Assembly: GCA_024233785.1 (NCBI GenBank)
Contig: JACKPD010000005.1
Location: 71,591 to 135,590 of the forward strand
Direction: 5' to 3'
From: Spirochaetales bacterium
GTDB lineage: Bacteria; Spirochaetota; Spirochaetia; CADAEX01
Length of the DNA: 64,000 nucleotides
Below are positions 53,019-62,794 of this stretch, piece after piece. Position 1 is the stretch's first letter. The number at the start of each line of letters is the position of its first letter. The notes beneath the pieces are model-generated. The model saw nothing but the letters and a program-made list of their open reading frames with translations. It made no database searches and was not told the DNA's origin. Both the position numbers and the translations under genes were made by a program.

Positions 53019-54722
53019 TCACTTATATAAACCCTCTTCAACTATTTTGGATTTATAATATTTCCGAAGGTAAAGTGCTGTAAGGGACTTATTGCCGGTT
53101 TTTACAGCATTGTCCAGGGATGCTTCCCCCTCTTTAAGACTGCCGGCCATTAAATAAGACAAAGACAGCATCAGATAAACATCACTAATATTATTCTCAT
53201 CAATAATAATATTCCGGTTTTTTAAAGTACTCTTTAAAATATTACTAAATGAATTAATTGCTGTATCATATTGATTCATTACGAGATTGACCAATCCTAT
53301 ATTGTAAAGTGCTTCCCAATTATTTTTCACCTTATAATACCTGGTGAATAAATTAAGGGAATTACTATAGTTTCTTTTAGAAAATGCCAATGCAGCTCCG
53401 TAAAAAATTGCCCAATCTTCATCTTTATTTTTTTCTTTGGAGATAAATACTGAAAGATCATCAAACCGTTTCAGCCTGTAAAGTTCTTTGGCAAAAAACA
53501 GTTTAAATTCGCTGCTCATTCTGTCATCGTTAAAATAACTCCAGAATTCATTTATATATCTGTCCTGATTAGACCTGCTGAAATTACTGTTTTGTTTTTC
53601 TTTTTTTACGGGATATAAAGGTCCTTCCATGTTTTTCAGATTATTTAGTGAATTCAGCGTTATAATACTGTTATATTCACCTTCGGTAAAACCATTATCT
53701 GCAACATTGCTTTTAAGAAGAGACATAAAAAGAAGTTCCCTGTCTTCTGGAAAAAGATCTACCGCATCCTCTGTTCTGTAACTCTCTTTTTTTTGTTTTA
53801 TATTAATCCAGTCAATATTTATATACGGTATCCAGGAAAAGTATTTATCCGAATCAAGCACTATTTCATATACAGTCTCTGCATGATTGATTTTGCCCTG
53901 ATACATCAATGCATCTGCAAGAAGCATTAAAATACCGTTATCCTGTATTTCACCTTTGCTGTCTTCGTGAATTTTAATAAATTCTTTCTCTGCTTTGTTG
54001 TAGTGACTGTTATCATAGAAAACAAGTGCGGACAATTCCCTATTAATACTTCCGGCAGAAATGCTGCTGCCTAAAATATTTTCTGCTCTGTCGAATTTCC
54101 CTTCAGAAAGAAGTGAAAGAATATAATTGTTTAAAACAAACGGTTTATCTGAAATATTAAAGATTTTTTCGTACAAATCAGGATTTTTGAAATTATGCAG
54201 CAGTGTGGTAATATCGTTATCACTGATTTTAAGCAATATTTCATCATTACCGGTATTTTTATATATTGCGGAAAGAATTACGGAAGAAAACGAATCCGGT
54301 ATGGTGATTTTACTGTTTCTTTCCAGAAGGGCAGCGGCTTTTTCATATTTTTTATTTTGCACAAGTGAATATATATATACAGTAAAAATATCCTGATCTT
54401 TACTGAATCTGTCAAATGCCTTTTCCGAAACAGAAATTAAAAGATCATTATTTCCTGTTTTATCAGAAATTATATATGCTCTTTTTAATATTCTCATGTA
54501 ATCTGTTTTTTTTACTGCAAACGGGAATATTCTTTTTATTGCACTTTCTGCTGATTCAAAAGCATTACGTGATATGGATAGGTCAATTTTATTTAATGTT
54601 ATGTTGAATTCTTTCTTTCTTACTGTATTTGTATATAGTAAATAAGAAATCAGAATAATGACTATTAAATTTAGAACAGTCAAAAGAACGATAATAGTTT
54701 TATATTTTTTTTTATTTATCAT
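53019..54722 (-). CDS. Membrane-anchored TPR-like repeat protein
   Basis: The 567-residue protein has one N-terminal transmembrane helix (about 9-31) and a long helical-repeat region, with TPR-like units clear at 80-130, 225-300 and 440-555 (YNIGLVNLVMNQYDTAINSF). It should face the periplasm as a scaffold; partners are unknown. It overlaps the end of nusB by 11 bases. The N-terminal membrane anchor separates it from the soluble TPR protein at 27552. Confidence 0.78.
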   Translation of the reverse strand: MINKKKYKTIIVLLTVLNLIVIILISYLLYTNTVRKKEFNITLNKIDLSISRNAFESAESAIKRIFPFAVKKTDYMRILKRAYIISDKTGNNDLLISVSEKAFDRFSKDQDIFTVYIYSLVQNKKYEKAAALLERNSKITIPDSFSSVILSAIYKNTGNDEILLKISDNDITTLLHNFKNPDLYEKIFNISDKPFVLNNYILSLLSEGKFDRAENILGSSISAGSINRELSALVFYDNSHYNKAEKEFIKIHEDSKGEIQDNGILMLLADALMYQGKINHAETVYEIVLDSDKYFSWIPYINIDWINIKQKKESYRTEDAVDLFPEDRELLFMSLLKSNVADNGFTEGEYNSIITLNSLNNLKNMEGPLYPVKKEKQNSNFSRSNQDRYINEFWSYFNDDRMSSEFKLFFAKELYRLKRFDDLSVFISKEKNKDEDWAIFYGAALAFSKRNYSNSLNLFTRYYKVKNNWEALYNIGLVNLVMNQYDTAINSFSNILKSTLKNRNIIIDENNISDVYLMLSLSYLMAGSLKEGEASLDNAVKTGNKSLTALYLRKYYKSKIVEEGLYK

Positions 54723-55131
54723 TCATTTCTTTATAAATACTGTCCAGAACACCGTTTATAAAGCGGTATGACTCATCGCTGCTGAAAACGCGTGAAATAT
54801 CAACCGCTTCATCAATAATAATATTCCCTGCTATTTCTTTCTGAAATAAAAGGGAATATGTACTTAACCTTAAAATTGCAAGGTCAACTTTTGCAATTCT
54901 TTTAAAATCCCAGTTATCTATATGCTGCCTGATTTTTTCATCAATTTCAGAAACATTTTCCAAAGTCCCTTTAATCAGGAGCTTGGCAAAAACTATAGAT
55001 TCTTCTGTAATTTTATCTTTTTCAGTATCAAGCCATTCAAGATTATATAAATTCTCTATACCGGTTTTATTTAAGTCCCAGCTGAAAATAACCTGAAAAG
55101 CAATTATCCGACCTTTACGACGTGCCCCCAT
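54712..55131 (-). CDS. nusB: Transcription antitermination factor NusB
   Basis: NusB joins NusE on boxA RNA to support rRNA transcription. The 139-residue all-helical protein starts GARRKGRIIAFQVIFSWD, then has IDEKIRQHIDNWDFKRIAKVDLAILRLS and the C-terminal IIIDEAVDISRVFSSDESYRFINGVLD, all family blocks. It is followed by the anchored TPR gene and preceded by the PPIase gene. Confidence 0.96.
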   Translation of the reverse strand: MGARRKGRIIAFQVIFSWDLNKTGIENLYNLEWLDTEKDKITEESIVFAKLLIKGTLENVSEIDEKIRQHIDNWDFKRIAKVDLAILRLSTYSLLFQKEIAGNIIIDEAVDISRVFSSDESYRFINGVLDSIYKEMNDK

Positions 55132-55145
55132 AGTACCTGCAATTT

Positions 55146-56162
55146 TTATAAGTAATATTTTATTTCAGCAACTTTCCTGAGTTCATCAACAAGTTCTTCA
55201 ACAGATTCCTTAAATACATCTTCCTGTTTTTTGATAATCAGATAACTTTCAATCCTCTGACGCACTGTAGTGTCAGACTCGGGATTTATTTTATCATCAA
55301 TATCAAGGATTCTGGGGTCATAAATATCATTCATTCTTATAATATGAAAACCCATATTGGACTTTATTACACCGCTTATCTGCCCTTTTTTAAGGTTGAA
55401 AACAGAATCAAAAAAATCATCACCCAATAATTTTTTGCGCTGTATGTCATCAATTCTCAGATAACCGAAACTCCCCTTGTTGTATTTAGAGGATGTATCG
55501 TCTGAATTTTCCACAAGCTGATCAAATGTTTTTGTACCGTTCTTGATCTGTCTTTCATATTCCAAAGCTCTTTCTCTGGCTCTGTCATTTTCTTCTTTGG
55601 TTGAAAGCATTCTTATATCAACAAATATATGATCAAACTGCACCATTTTTGCAATAAAAAACTGTCTTGAATTTTCATCATAGAATTTCTTTATTTCCGC
55701 CGGAGTCGGATTAGGTATATTTGACATTTTTTTGCTTTTTACTTTCTGCACAAGCTTTTGAAGCTCAATTGTTGCCTTGCTTTTTTCAGCATAACGTTCC
55801 CAGGTAACTCCTGTCTGCCGCCTTACAAGGTCTTTAAGCTGCTGGTCTGTCATGTTAGACGAAGCATTGCCAAGCTGTTTTCTTACAGCATTAATTACCT
55901 CAGAATCACTGACCTTGATATTTTCGCGCTCAGCACCCTGTTTCAGCAGGACATCGCCTATCATCGTATCAAGAACTTCCATTTCCGATTTATCAATTCC
56001 ATTCTGTTTAAGAAGTTCTACAGTCTGAGTCAATTGTTTTTTTGAGATAATTTCAGGCTTTGTAAGATTTACAGTTGCAGCTCTCTGGTCAATAATTTCC
56101 TGAGAAAATGCAAAACCTGAAAACAGTAATAATATAATTAATGAAAGTATTAGTTTTTTCAT
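55146..56162 (-). CDS. SurA-like parvulin peptidylprolyl isomerase
   Basis: From ATG 56162 the protein has 338 residues, with a signal peptide (KKLILSLIILLLFSGFAFS) followed by a SurA-type chaperone region (about 22-165) and one parvulin domain (about 170-290: HIFVDIRML, FDQLVENSDDTSSKYNKGSFGYL, GQISGVIKSNMGFHIIRM). It would help fold outer-membrane proteins in the periplasm. The frame is open further upstream (to 56258), but that part overlaps secG and lacks the signal peptide start. It ends the gapA-pgk-tpiA-secG gene run. Confidence 0.88.
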   Translation of the reverse strand: MKKLILSLIILLLFSGFAFSQEIIDQRAATVNLTKPEIISKKQLTQTVELLKQNGIDKSEMEVLDTMIGDVLLKQGAERENIKVSDSEVINAVRKQLGNASSNMTDQQLKDLVRRQTGVTWERYAEKSKATIELQKLVQKVKSKKMSNIPNPTPAEIKKFYDENSRQFFIAKMVQFDHIFVDIRMLSTKEENDRARERALEYERQIKNGTKTFDQLVENSDDTSSKYNKGSFGYLRIDDIQRKKLLGDDFFDSVFNLKKGQISGVIKSNMGFHIIRMNDIYDPRILDIDDKINPESDTTVRQRIESYLIIKKQEDVFKESVEELVDELRKVAEIKYYL

Positions 56163-56169
56163 AATTAAA

Positions 56170-56502
56170 TTACTCTTTCTTATCTGCTGAACTGTCATTC
56201 CACCATTCTGTAACTTCATTTTTTTCAGAACTCTGTCTGTATGCAGCGCCAAGTACATCGCTTTTGTCTGAAGTTTTATTAATCCAGGCCAGTCCGAAAG
56301 ATGTCAAAAGAAAAACAGCCGCAAGAATTGATGTAAATTTTGTAAGAACATTACCAGATCTTGATCCAAACGGAGTAGAACTACCTCCTCCGAAAAGACC
56401 GCCCATCCCTTCTCCCTGCTCATCCTGTATAAGTACCATAAGAATAAGTAGAAGACATGATATTACAAAGACAACAAGAAGCAAGATTGAAAGTATACCC
56501 AT
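56170..56502 (-). CDS. secG: Preprotein translocase subunit SecG
   Basis: SecG is the small two-span subunit of the SecYEG channel. The 110-residue protein has helices at about 4-24 and 52-72, with the conserved LIQDEQGEGMGGLFGGGSS between them and FLTKxT-like NVLTKFTSILA. The C-terminal tail is longer and more acidic than in E. coli. GAGGTGA precedes ATG 56502. It follows tpiA, a gene order shared by many bacteria. Confidence 0.94.
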   Translation of the reverse strand: MGILSILLLVVFVISCLLLILMVLIQDEQGEGMGGLFGGGSSTPFGSRSGNVLTKFTSILAAVFLLTSFGLAWINKTSDKSDVLGAAYRQSSEKNEVTEWWNDSSADKKE

Positions 56503-56520
56503 TTATAATCACCTCAAATA

Positions 56521-57279
56521 TTATTTAACACTGTTAATGATAGCTAAAAATTGTTCAGCTTTCAACGATGCTCCGCCTACCAGGGCACCGTCAATGTTTT
56601 CCATTGATAAAAGCCCTGCTGCATTATCAGCTTTGACAGAACCTCCATACTGGATAACCATTTTTTCAGCACTTCCTGCTGAATATATTTTTTTTAGAGT
56701 CTGTCTGATAATAGCATGTACATCATCAGCATCCCTGTCAGTCGCGGTTTTACCGGTTCCAATTGCCCACACCGGTTCATAAGCAATAGTGATCAAAGAA
56801 AGATCAGCTTCTGGAACATCTTTAAGTCCGTTTATGACCTGTTTTGAAACTACATCTGCAGCTTTCCCTGCTTCTCTTTCCTCAAGTGTCTCGCCGACAC
56901 AGAAAATTACTTCCATTTTTTCAGCCAAAGCAAGTTTTATTTTACTGTTTATGAACTTATCAGTTTCTCCGTATATTATTCTCCGTTCTGAATGACCAAG
57001 AATAACAGCCCCGACACCAAGATCTTTTAACATATCAATTGATATTTCACCGGTATGAGCGCCTGATTTTTCATTGGACATATTTTGAGCGCCGAGAATT
57101 ACATTGGTTCCCTTAACAATTTTGGAAACTTCAGAAAGCGCGGTAAACGGGGGCGCAATCAACACCTTGCATTTTGCAGCTTTAGCCCCTTTTACAATTT
57201 CCGCGGCAAGAGACGATGCTTCAGCGGAAAGTTTATTCATTTTCCAGTTTCCGGCTATATATTTTTTTCTTATAGACAT
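56521..57279 (-). CDS. tpiA: Triosephosphate isomerase
   Basis: TpiA interconverts dihydroxyacetone phosphate and glyceraldehyde 3-phosphate. The 252-residue TIM barrel has AGNWKMN with the catalytic Lys, ILGHSERR with the His, AYEPVWAIGTG with the Glu, and the phosphate-binding QYGGSVK. GGAG lies 5 bases before the ATG; pgk ends 12 bases upstream. Confidence 0.98.
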   Translation of the reverse strand: MSIRKKYIAGNWKMNKLSAEASSLAAEIVKGAKAAKCKVLIAPPFTALSEVSKIVKGTNVILGAQNMSNEKSGAHTGEISIDMLKDLGVGAVILGHSERRIIYGETDKFINSKIKLALAEKMEVIFCVGETLEEREAGKAADVVSKQVINGLKDVPEADLSLITIAYEPVWAIGTGKTATDRDADDVHAIIRQTLKKIYSAGSAEKMVIQYGGSVKADNAAGLLSMENIDGALVGGASLKAEQFLAIINSVK

Positions 57280-57291
57280 AAAAACTCCAGA

Positions 57292-58476
57292 TTATTTTTC
57301 AATTGCTTTTATTCCTGGAAGAACTTTTCCCTCCAGATACTCAAGAGAAGCCCCGCCTCCGGTAGAAACATGACTTATTTTATCTGCATATCCGAATTTA
57401 TTGACAGCAGCTACAGAATCACCGCCGCCAACAACTGTAATTCCCTTTGAAGCGGCTATCATTTCAGCGACAGCAATCGTTCCTCTTTGGAAATTTTTAA
57501 ATTCAAAAACTCCCATCGGGCCATTCCATACAATAGTTTTAGCTTTTGTCAAATGTTCCTTGATTAAAGCCAATGTTTTCGGGCCGATATCCATACCCAT
57601 GCAATCATCAGGAATATCGCTGCTGTCTATATAAAGGCCTTCAGCATTCTCACTGAATTCTGTGGCTACAATATGGTCTATAGGAAAAACTATGTCAACA
57701 CCTCTTGCTGATGCGGCTTTCAGGAATTTTTCTGCAGTTTCAGTAAATTCTTCTTCAAGCAGGGATTTGCCTATTTTTTTGCCCATTACCTTTAAAAAAG
57801 TATAAGCCATTCCTCCGCCGATAATCATTGAACTGCAATTTCCCAGAAGGGATTCGAGAACCGCAATTTTGGATGATACTTTTGCCCCGCCTATTACCGC
57901 TGCCAAAGGCTGCTGGGGGTTTTTTAAGATCGGTTCAAAAAAATTGATTTCCTTCTCAATCAGAAAACCGGCTGCACCGGGAATAAATTTTGTAACACCC
58001 TCAGTCGATGCATGAGCCCTGTGGGCTGTTCCAAATGCATCATTTACATAAACATCACCAAGTTTTGCAAGTTTTCTGGCAAAATCAGGATTGTTATCTG
58101 TCTCTTCTTTGTAATATCTTACATTTTCAAGCATAATTATTTCACCGGGCTTGATGTTTTGGACAAGCTTTTCGACTGAAGCCCCGATGCAGTCATCAGC
58201 CATGGTTACTTTTTTACCAAGAAGATCAGAAAGTTTTGCAGCAACAGGAGAAAGGCTGAATTCAGCCTTTCTCTCTCCGCCTTTGGGCCTTCCAAGATGA
58301 CTCATAAGAATCACCGAGGCCCCTTCCTGTTTGAGAATATATTCCAGGGTTGGAAGTGAAGCAGTTATTCTGCTGTCATCAGTTATCTTACCTTCTTTAA
58401 CAGGCACATTATAATCCACCCTGACAAGAACCTTTTTATTTTTAAGGTCTAAATCTCTTACAGATTTTACAGGCAT
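57292..58476 (-). CDS. pgk: Phosphoglycerate kinase
   Basis: Pgk makes ATP from 1,3-bisphosphoglycerate. The 394 residues include VRVDYNVPVKEGKITDDSRI, SHLGRPKG, the hinge region GGAKVSSKI, and the nucleotide site WNGPMGVFE and GGGDSVAAV. AGGAG lies 7 bases before ATG 58476. It is the middle gene of the gapA-pgk-tpiA triose operon. Confidence 0.98.
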   Translation of the reverse strand: MPVKSVRDLDLKNKKVLVRVDYNVPVKEGKITDDSRITASLPTLEYILKQEGASVILMSHLGRPKGGERKAEFSLSPVAAKLSDLLGKKVTMADDCIGASVEKLVQNIKPGEIIMLENVRYYKEETDNNPDFARKLAKLGDVYVNDAFGTAHRAHASTEGVTKFIPGAAGFLIEKEINFFEPILKNPQQPLAAVIGGAKVSSKIAVLESLLGNCSSMIIGGGMAYTFLKVMGKKIGKSLLEEEFTETAEKFLKAASARGVDIVFPIDHIVATEFSENAEGLYIDSSDIPDDCMGMDIGPKTLALIKEHLTKAKTIVWNGPMGVFEFKNFQRGTIAVAEMIAASKGITVVGGGDSVAAVNKFGYADKISHVSTGGGASLEYLEGKVLPGIKAIEK

Positions 58477-58486
58477 TTATTAACTC

Positions 58487-59485
58487 CTATACAAGTTTCT
58501 GGGCAAGATCAACAACCCTGTTCGAATAACCCCATTCATTGTCATACCAGGAAAGTATTTTAAAGAAGTTTGAACCGAGTTTCATTGTACTTGATGCATC
58601 GAAGACTGATGAATGTGAATTGCCTCTTACATCGGATGATACAATTGGGTCAGAAGTATACTGGAGTATCCCTTTCATCGGACCCTCTGCAGCTTTTTTC
58701 ATTGCAGCATTGATTTCATCAACAGAAACATCTTTTTTGAGTCTGAATGTTAAATCCACAATTGAACCTGTAGCAGTAGGAACTCTCATTGCAATACCGT
58801 TCATTTTTCCATTAAGTTCAGGAATAACCAGACCTATTGCTTTTGCAGCCCCTGTTGATGTAGGTATGATGGAAAGCGCTGCAGCCCTGGCTCTTCTGAG
58901 GTCGCTATGGGGCTGATCAAGTATAACCTGGTCATTGGTATAAGCATGGATAGTAGTCATAAGACCTTCTTCAAAACCGAAGGAGTCGCTTAAAACCTTT
59001 GCTACCGGGCCGAGACAGTTGGTTGTGCATGAAGCATTTGAAACTGCAAGATCTGTTTTTAAAAGCATTTCTTCGTTAACGCCGAGAACAATGGTTCTTA
59101 TATCATCTTTAGCCGGTACTGTAAGAATTACTTTTTTAGCACCAGCGGTAACATGATCAAGATAACCGCCCTTGGGGCCTGTTGCGCCGCGGAAAACACC
59201 TGTAGCTTCAATAACTACATCAACACCCAGGCTTTTCCAGGGAAGATTTTTTGGATCTCTTTCTGCATAAACTTTGATCTCTTTTCCGTCTACTGTTATA
59301 GCGCCTTCCTTTGCGTCTACTTCTTTGCCATATACACCATATGTGGAATCATACTTAAGCAGGTATGCTAAAGTTTTTGGACTTGTCAGATCGTTTATGG
59401 CAACAATATCTATCCCTTTTTTTTCAAAAGCGATTTTAAAAACATTTCTTCCGATTCTGCCGAAGCCGTTAATAGCTATTTTCAT
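58487..59485 (-). CDS. gapA: Glyceraldehyde-3-phosphate dehydrogenase
   Basis: GapA oxidises glyceraldehyde 3-phosphate to 1,3-bisphosphoglycerate with NAD+. The 332-residue protein has the Rossmann motif INGFGRIGR, catalytic Cys153 in SNASCTTNC, HAYTNDQ and the C-terminal WYDNEWGYSNRV. GGTGAGG lies 5 bases before ATG 59485. It leads the operon under a strong promoter (59519-59547). Confidence 0.98.
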   Translation of the reverse strand: MKIAINGFGRIGRNVFKIAFEKKGIDIVAINDLTSPKTLAYLLKYDSTYGVYGKEVDAKEGAITVDGKEIKVYAERDPKNLPWKSLGVDVVIEATGVFRGATGPKGGYLDHVTAGAKKVILTVPAKDDIRTIVLGVNEEMLLKTDLAVSNASCTTNCLGPVAKVLSDSFGFEEGLMTTIHAYTNDQVILDQPHSDLRRARAAALSIIPTSTGAAKAIGLVIPELNGKMNGIAMRVPTATGSIVDLTFRLKKDVSVDEINAAMKKAAEGPMKGILQYTSDPIVSSDVRGNSHSSVFDASSTMKLGSNFFKILSWYDNEWGYSNRVVDLAQKLV

Positions 59486-59518
59486 ATTTTCCTCACCTTG
59501 TTTAATATTTTCAGAATA

Positions 59519-59547
59519 ATAATAGTCAAAAGATATTCGATTGTCAA
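59519..59547 (-). promoter_or_regulatory. Promoter of the gapA-pgk-tpiA-secG operon
   Basis: On the minus strand a perfect TTGACA (59547-59542) and TATTAT (59524-59519, five of six) lie 17 bases apart. The start would be near 59512, giving a leader of about 27 bases with a good ribosome site. Confidence 0.75.
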
Positions 59548-59583
59548 TTAAGCAGGATAACGGCTGTTTAATGAGTTTAACAG

Positions 59584-61557
59584 CTATTTTATTCCCATAA
59601 TGATATTATAGAGAGCATAACCGCTGTTTTTATCGGTAACTTCTTCCTCTTTTGGTTTTTCCTTGTTTTCAGGAAGAATTATATCTCCAAAATTTACCAG
59701 ATTAAATATATCCTTGTTTTTAATATAACCTTCAGAAATATATTCATCAGTTTTAGTCACATGAAACGTGCCGAGCAGATCCGCTGTCTGGTAGTTTTTT
59801 CCTATTTGCGTCCTGTCAGGGATTACCTTGTCTTTTCTGACGATCAGGAAGGAATCGTTATCTTTTATATTATCATACCTGCCGAGATTTATTATTCCCC
59901 TGTCGAAATCCATCCTGATAATACGGCCATGAAGCCCGGATTCAATTTTCAATTGATCGGCAAGTTTATTCAGACTTTCCCATATCCGGTTGTTTCCTGT
60001 AGTATTGATTTTGTATTCTTTTATGACTGAACCGGTATAGGCTGAATAGAGCTGTGCATTTATTCCGAAAATCCTTTCTGACTCATTTATTTTTAAAATC
60101 AGGAAATAATCACACGGACTATCGGAATTACGTGACGCCGAGAAGGCCTGAGAATAATTATTTATTTTAAAGTCAGTATTTTTTATCTTTATTGTATCAG
60201 TATGATTAAGAATATCTGAAAAAACACTTACGACAGTTTCTTCACCACCTGGATGAAGCATATTTATTGAATCAATATAGAACAGATTAAAATCATAACC
60301 ATCTCTGTCAACAAGAAACTGATCTATATTCCATCGAGATGAAACAGTATTTTCATTTAGACTTTCCTCAATTTCTATAAGATCGCTTATGTACTGTTTA
60401 CTTCTCTCTTTTTCAGGCAGTGTTTTGAGTTCTGAAAGATATTTTGATCTGAAACCGGATTTTAAAAAAATATTCGCGTACTGCAGCCGTCCTTTTACTG
60501 AATACGGATTTATCAGAAGGCCTCTTCTATAGCTGCTTAAAGCTTTCTGATTATAATTTCTCTCTTCAAGTCCCCTTCCCCTGTTGAAATGGTATTCTGC
60601 ATAACGGTCCCGCAGTGGATCTGTAAACTCTTTAGTTTCTCTTATAAGATTTTCAAGAGCAAAGCGTGATATTTCATCATCAGGATTTATCCGGAATGAG
60701 TCTGCATAGTATTTTAATGCCTTGTCAGAGTCTCCGATATTTTCATAAGCTTTGCCGAGCGTATATGAGACAATATTATTTGTTCTTTTTTTGTATAAAG
60801 GCTCAAGTATCTCCGGAATATTACCGGAATCACCTTTTGCCAGCAAAAGTCTGGCAAACAGCAGAGATGATTCTATATAATCCTGCTTTATTCTCAGGGA
60901 ATCTCTTATTTTTCGCTCCGCCTGATAAAAATCGCCGCGCTGGAGATAATGCCGTGCGGCAATATAAAGGGCAAAATAATCACCTGAGTAAAGTCTTAAC
61001 ACTTCCGACAGATATTTTTCTGATTCATCGTACCTGCCCTGATAATCCGAGAGAAGTATTAATGATAATAGGGCCTTTTTATTTGACGGGGAAATTGAAA
61101 GAATATCAAGGTAATTTACAGTTGATTCTGAATAGCGGCCTGTAAGCAAAGCAATTTCAGCAAATCCGAAATAAGCGTTTATATTATTGGGTTCTTTTTC
61201 ATTAATATATTTAAATATCTTTTCAGATTCTGCAATTTTTCCCATTGCAAGCAATATTCGTGCTTCCATTCCCTGAAGTTCTGTATTGTTTTTATCAAAA
61301 ATTCTGGCTGATTTTATCTGCTTATGCGCTTCTGCGAATTCACCAAGATAAAAATAAGCTTCCGCAAGCCCTTTAACTGAATTTATGTAATCAGGATTGA
61401 TTTCAAGAACAGTTTTATATTTTTCAATAGCCTTATAGTAATCGCCGTCAAGGACAAGCATATCAGCTTCCCTGTTAAGGGTAAAAACATCATTTTGAGA
61501 GTATACAGGCTGCAACAGGACGAATATTATTGCTATTAAAAAAACTGTTTTCTTCAT
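59584..61557 (-). CDS. Exported TPR protein with FlgT/CsgG-like C-terminal region
   Basis: The 657-residue protein has a signal peptide (1-20), about ten TPR units (25-400) and a C-terminal beta region (about 430-630). In that region, CDYFLILKINESERIFGINAQLYSAYTG resembles the middle of FlgT/CsgG-type proteins, and HGRIIRMDFDRGIINLGRYDNIKDNDSFLIVR is like the FlgT C-terminal barrel. It would be periplasmic. The start overlaps the tlyC stop (ATGA). The gene set TPR-tlyC-ybeY-HD matches TP0648-TP0651 as I recall. A role in envelope or flagellar-motor assembly is possible but unproven. Confidence 0.75.
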   Translation of the reverse strand: MKKTVFLIAIIFVLLQPVYSQNDVFTLNREADMLVLDGDYYKAIEKYKTVLEINPDYINSVKGLAEAYFYLGEFAEAHKQIKSARIFDKNNTELQGMEARILLAMGKIAESEKIFKYINEKEPNNINAYFGFAEIALLTGRYSESTVNYLDILSISPSNKKALLSLILLSDYQGRYDESEKYLSEVLRLYSGDYFALYIAARHYLQRGDFYQAERKIRDSLRIKQDYIESSLLFARLLLAKGDSGNIPEILEPLYKKRTNNIVSYTLGKAYENIGDSDKALKYYADSFRINPDDEISRFALENLIRETKEFTDPLRDRYAEYHFNRGRGLEERNYNQKALSSYRRGLLINPYSVKGRLQYANIFLKSGFRSKYLSELKTLPEKERSKQYISDLIEIEESLNENTVSSRWNIDQFLVDRDGYDFNLFYIDSINMLHPGGEETVVSVFSDILNHTDTIKIKNTDFKINNYSQAFSASRNSDSPCDYFLILKINESERIFGINAQLYSAYTGSVIKEYKINTTGNNRIWESLNKLADQLKIESGLHGRIIRMDFDRGIINLGRYDNIKDNDSFLIVRKDKVIPDRTQIGKNYQTADLLGTFHVTKTDEYISEGYIKNKDIFNLVNFGDIILPENKEKPKEEEVTDKNSGYALYNIIMGIK

Positions 61558-62330
61558 TGTTCCTTGCTTTTCTCAATTTTTATTGTTTTAATTTTATGGC
61601 CTTCCATGTTATTTACAATAAAATTAACCCCTCTGTAGGAAACCTTTTCATATTTTACAGGTATTTTACCAAATAAATCAAATACAAATCCCCCGAGCGT
61701 ATCATAATCTTCATGAGGGAGGTCTATATCAAGCTGTTTGTTGACATCTTCAATATATGCCCTTGTATCGCATAAATACTGGAAATCATCAATTTTTATG
61801 ATATCTTCTTCCTCATCATCAAATTCATCCTGTATATCGCCGACTATCTCTTCGATGATATCCTCGAGGCATACAATACCTGAAACACCGCCGTATTCGT
61901 CAACAGCAATTGCGATATGAACCCTTCTTCTTTTGAATTCATGCAGCAAGGAATTAATCCTTTTGCTTTCAGGAATAAAATAGGGTACTCTTGCTATTTT
62001 TTCTATATCAATTTCCTGTTTTGTTACTATATAACGCAGTAAATCTTTTGCATAAAGAATTCCGATTACATTATCGATTGTATCCTTGTAGACAGGGAAC
62101 CTTGAATGAGCGCTTTCAGTTACAGCCTGAAGCATCTCGTCCGGCGGCATATTGCTTGCTATAAATACAACATCTATCCGTGGTATCATAACCTCTTTGA
62201 CTGTAGTTCCTGATAGTTCAACAATTCCTCTGATCATGTCCTTTTCTTCATGATTTAATTCACTATAACTTTCATCTTCATCATCACGGTTCAGTCCCAA
62301 TAATCTGTTAAAAAAACCACTCTTTTTCAA
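61554..62330 (-). CDS. tlyC: CBS-domain protein of the TlyC/CorC family, without membrane domain
   Basis: The 258-residue protein has two CBS domains (about 55-180; MIPRIDVVFIASNMPPDEML, IAVDEYGGVSGIVCLEDIIEEIVG) and a CorC_HlyC transporter-associated domain (about 190-255; DLPHEDYDTLGGFVFDLFGK). It lacks the DUF21 membrane part of CorC/CNNM transporters. The name TlyC comes from a hemolysis screen in Brachyspira; haemolytic activity is not supported by the domains. It overlaps ybeY by 4 bases. Confidence 0.9.
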   Translation of the reverse strand: MKKSGFFNRLLGLNRDDEDESYSELNHEEKDMIRGIVELSGTTVKEVMIPRIDVVFIASNMPPDEMLQAVTESAHSRFPVYKDTIDNVIGILYAKDLLRYIVTKQEIDIEKIARVPYFIPESKRINSLLHEFKRRRVHIAIAVDEYGGVSGIVCLEDIIEEIVGDIQDEFDDEEEDIIKIDDFQYLCDTRAYIEDVNKQLDIDLPHEDYDTLGGFVFDLFGKIPVKYEKVSYRGVNFIVNNMEGHKIKTIKIEKSKEQ

Positions 62331-62794
62331 AATATTTCAACTCCTGTAAACTTTTTAAGTATATCTTCCTGTAAAATAAGCATTTCCTGTTCCGGGCTGT
62401 TATCGCTGTGCGTAAAACCTTTCAGGTGCAGTATCCCATGTATTAAAAGTCTTATAAATTCCTCATTAATGTCAACTTTAAATTTTTCCGAGTTTTTTAT
62501 AAGTGTTTCCATTGATATTACAATGTCCCCGGCATAGACAGTTCCGTCTTCATGTGCCGGGAAGCTGCTTTCTATCTGCGGGAAAGATAATACATCTGTA
62601 GGTTCGTCCTTTCCGCGAAAATCGCAATTAAGTTTTTTTATAAAAGAATCGCCGCAGACAACAAGCGATAATTCCCAATTCATTATTGAGAGTATATCAA
62701 ATATTTTACCGCATATCATTCTTATTTTTTTCGATGCCGCGGACTTATCAGAGATAATGTCGATTTCTTCGAACTGTATATCAACCCTGTTCAT
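62327..62794 (-). CDS. ybeY: Endoribonuclease YbeY
   Basis: YbeY is a zinc-dependent RNase in 16S rRNA maturation and ribosome quality control. The 155-residue protein shows the metal motif HGILHLKGFTH (H-x3-H-x5-H) and DVLSFPQ. It overlaps the HD-protein stop by 14 bases and tlyC by 4, a common order (PgpH-like HD protein, ybeY, tlyC/corC). Confidence 0.95.
   Translation of the reverse strand: MNRVDIQFEEIDIISDKSAASKKIRMICGKIFDILSIMNWELSLVVCGDSFIKKLNCDFRGKDEPTDVLSFPQIESSFPAHEDGTVYAGDIVISMETLIKNSEKFKVDINEEFIRLLIHGILHLKGFTHSDNSPEQEMLILQEDILKKFTGVEIF

Noticed and set aside
59562..59584. Hairpin between the TPR gene and the gapA promoter as a terminator
   Set aside because: The stem is only about six pairs and no T-run follows in the transcribed direction.
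61554..62330. Hemolysin activity for TlyC
   Set aside because: The domains are CBS and CorC_HlyC; the hemolysin name is historical and nothing in the sequence supports pore formation.
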